In this document: positions 63,316-64,000 of the stretch, one piece after another
Layout of the letters: every line of letters starts with the position of its first letter
Position numbering within the stretch: position 1 is the stretch's first letter
DNA from: Clostridium felsineum DSM 794
GTDB lineage: Bacteria > Bacillota > Clostridia > Clostridiales > Clostridiaceae
Length of the DNA: 64,000 nt
Reading direction: 5' to 3'
Assembly: GCF_002006355.2 (NCBI RefSeq)
Contig: NZ_CP096980.1
Coordinates: forward strand, 4,712,001 to 4,776,000
Translations under genes and position numbers: made by a program
The notes under the pieces: model-generated
Seen by the model: the letters and a program-made list of their open reading frames with translations, nothing else
What the model was told of the DNA's origin: nothing
Databases searched by the model: none

Positions 63316-64000
63316 CTAACACAAGTGACAGGCAACAAAATGCCCCTTAGTTATTTCTCTATACTCCGGTACTTCTTTTGAACATCTTTCTGTAGCATAA
63401 TTGCATCTGGTATGAAACTTACAACCACTTGGCGGATTTGCAGGACTTGGAATATCTCCTTTAAGAATTATCCTGTTTCTCTTAAGTGTAGGATCTGGAA
63501 TTGGTACTGCTGAAAGAAGCGCCTTTGTGTAGGGATGAAGTGGATTTTTAAAAAGCTCCTCATTTCCTGCCATTTCTACCATACTTCCAAGGTACATAAC
63601 TCCAATTTTCTGACATATATGCTGAACTACACTTAGGTCATGAGATATAAAAAGACAGGCGAAGCCCTTCTTCTTTTGAAGTTCAACAAGTAAGTTTATA
63701 ACTTGTGCTTGCACAGAAACGTCCAGTGCCGAAACAGGTTTATCCGCAACTATAAATTTAGGATTTAATATTAAAGAGCGTGCTATACCTATTCTCTGCC
63801 TTTGTCCTCCTGAAAACTCGTGTGGAAATCTTCTCATGTGATAGGAAGAGAGTCCACAGGCAGTTATCATCTCTTCAACTCTTTTATTTACTTCTTCTTT
63901 TTTACACAAATTGTGATCTAAAAGTGCCTCCCCAACAATTTCTGCTACTGTCATTCTGGGATTTAAGGAACTATATGGATCTTGAAATATCATTTGAATT
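63316..64000 (-). CDS. Oligopeptide ABC ATPase (OppF/DppF type), C-terminal part, with altered Walker B
   Basis: The frame enters from beyond base 64000 and ends at 63316; the Walker A part lies outside. Visible are the Q-loop I-Q-M-I-F-Q-D-P-Y, signature F-S-G-G-Q-R-Q-R, H-loop I-S-H-D-L, and the C-terminal oligo_HPY domain with P-S-P-A-N-P-P-S-G-C-K-F-H-T-R-C. Walker B reads V-A-D-K-P-V-S-A-L-D: the catalytic Glu that normally follows Asp is Lys (codon AAA). It should energise import of peptides or muropeptides for the salvage operon. Confidence 0.88.
   Translation of the reverse strand, partial: IQMIFQDPYSSLNPRMTVAEIVGEALLDHNLCKKEEVNKRVEEMITACGLSSYHMRRFPHEFSGGQRQRIGIARSLILNPKFIVADKPVSALDVSVQAQVINLLVELQKKKGFACLFISHDLSVVQHICQKIGVMYLGSMVEMAGNEELFKNPLHPYTKALLSAVPIPDPTLKRNRIILKGDIPSPANPPSGCKFHTRCNYATERCSKEVPEYREITKGHFVACHLC

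Overview
The window is a low-GC Firmicute chromosome segment, most likely Clostridium. The signs are strong A/T-rich Shine-Dalgarno-led genes, frequent TTG starts, ferredoxin and old-yellow-enzyme type genes, RRNPP and LXG/WXG-like genes, and a muropeptide-recovery operon ordered like the one known from C. acetobutylicum. Species is not claimed. I saw no rRNA, tRNA or CRISPR array.

Layout. 1-9.3 kb: end of a YibE/F membrane protein, an LPXTG-anchored phosphohydrolase with its own sortase, a LysR-controlled ABC importer (ATPase, lipoprotein, fused permease) followed by a decayed phosphoesterase gene, and a secreted CYTH-like protein. 9.3-14.8 kb (minus strand): a probable RiPP cluster made of a subtilisin-like protease, a 68-residue precursor with five Cys at its C-terminus, two tandem radical SAM/SPASM enzymes and a metallophosphoesterase. 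15-21.8 kb: a histidine-kinase fragment, an XRE-PLDc_N-ABC-2 operon, a ferric-reductase-like membrane protein behind a Fur-like box, and an RRNPP quorum-sensing receptor followed by a 42-residue pheromone precursor that I read directly from the DNA. 22-33.9 kb (minus): a defence block with an 1841-residue DUF4011/helicase/nuclease/DUF3320 protein and a complete type I restriction-modification system. 34-47.7 kb: redox, regulator and membrane genes (ferredoxin, YczE-like, MarR, OYE, HxlR, TetR, MBL hydrolase, PMT glycosyltransferase, EreA-like protein, FtsX-type ABC exporter), several with clear operators.

47.8-64 kb: peptidoglycan salvage. Dipeptide epimerase, MurR/RpiR regulator, class A beta-lactamase-like hydrolase and NagB lie on one side. 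On the other side is an operon of oligopeptide ABC ATPase, small membrane protein, AmiE-like hydrolase, NagZ, MurK-like kinase, GNAT and NamZ. Together these would import muropeptides, trim them to GlcNAc, MurNAc and peptides, phosphorylate the sugars, epimerise L-Ala-D-Glu and feed GlcN-6-P to glycolysis.

A 5.3 kb polymorphic-toxin island (52.0-57.3 kb) sits between the two salvage blocks. It has one intact WXG-like/TNT toxin with an overlapping downstream gene, a broken second toxin with a different C-terminus, a third toxin remnant, and repeated small accessory genes. A diverged copy of the 3' end of namZ plus its terminator lies inside the island, showing that it grew by tandem duplication. 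An IS110-type transposase remnant borders it.
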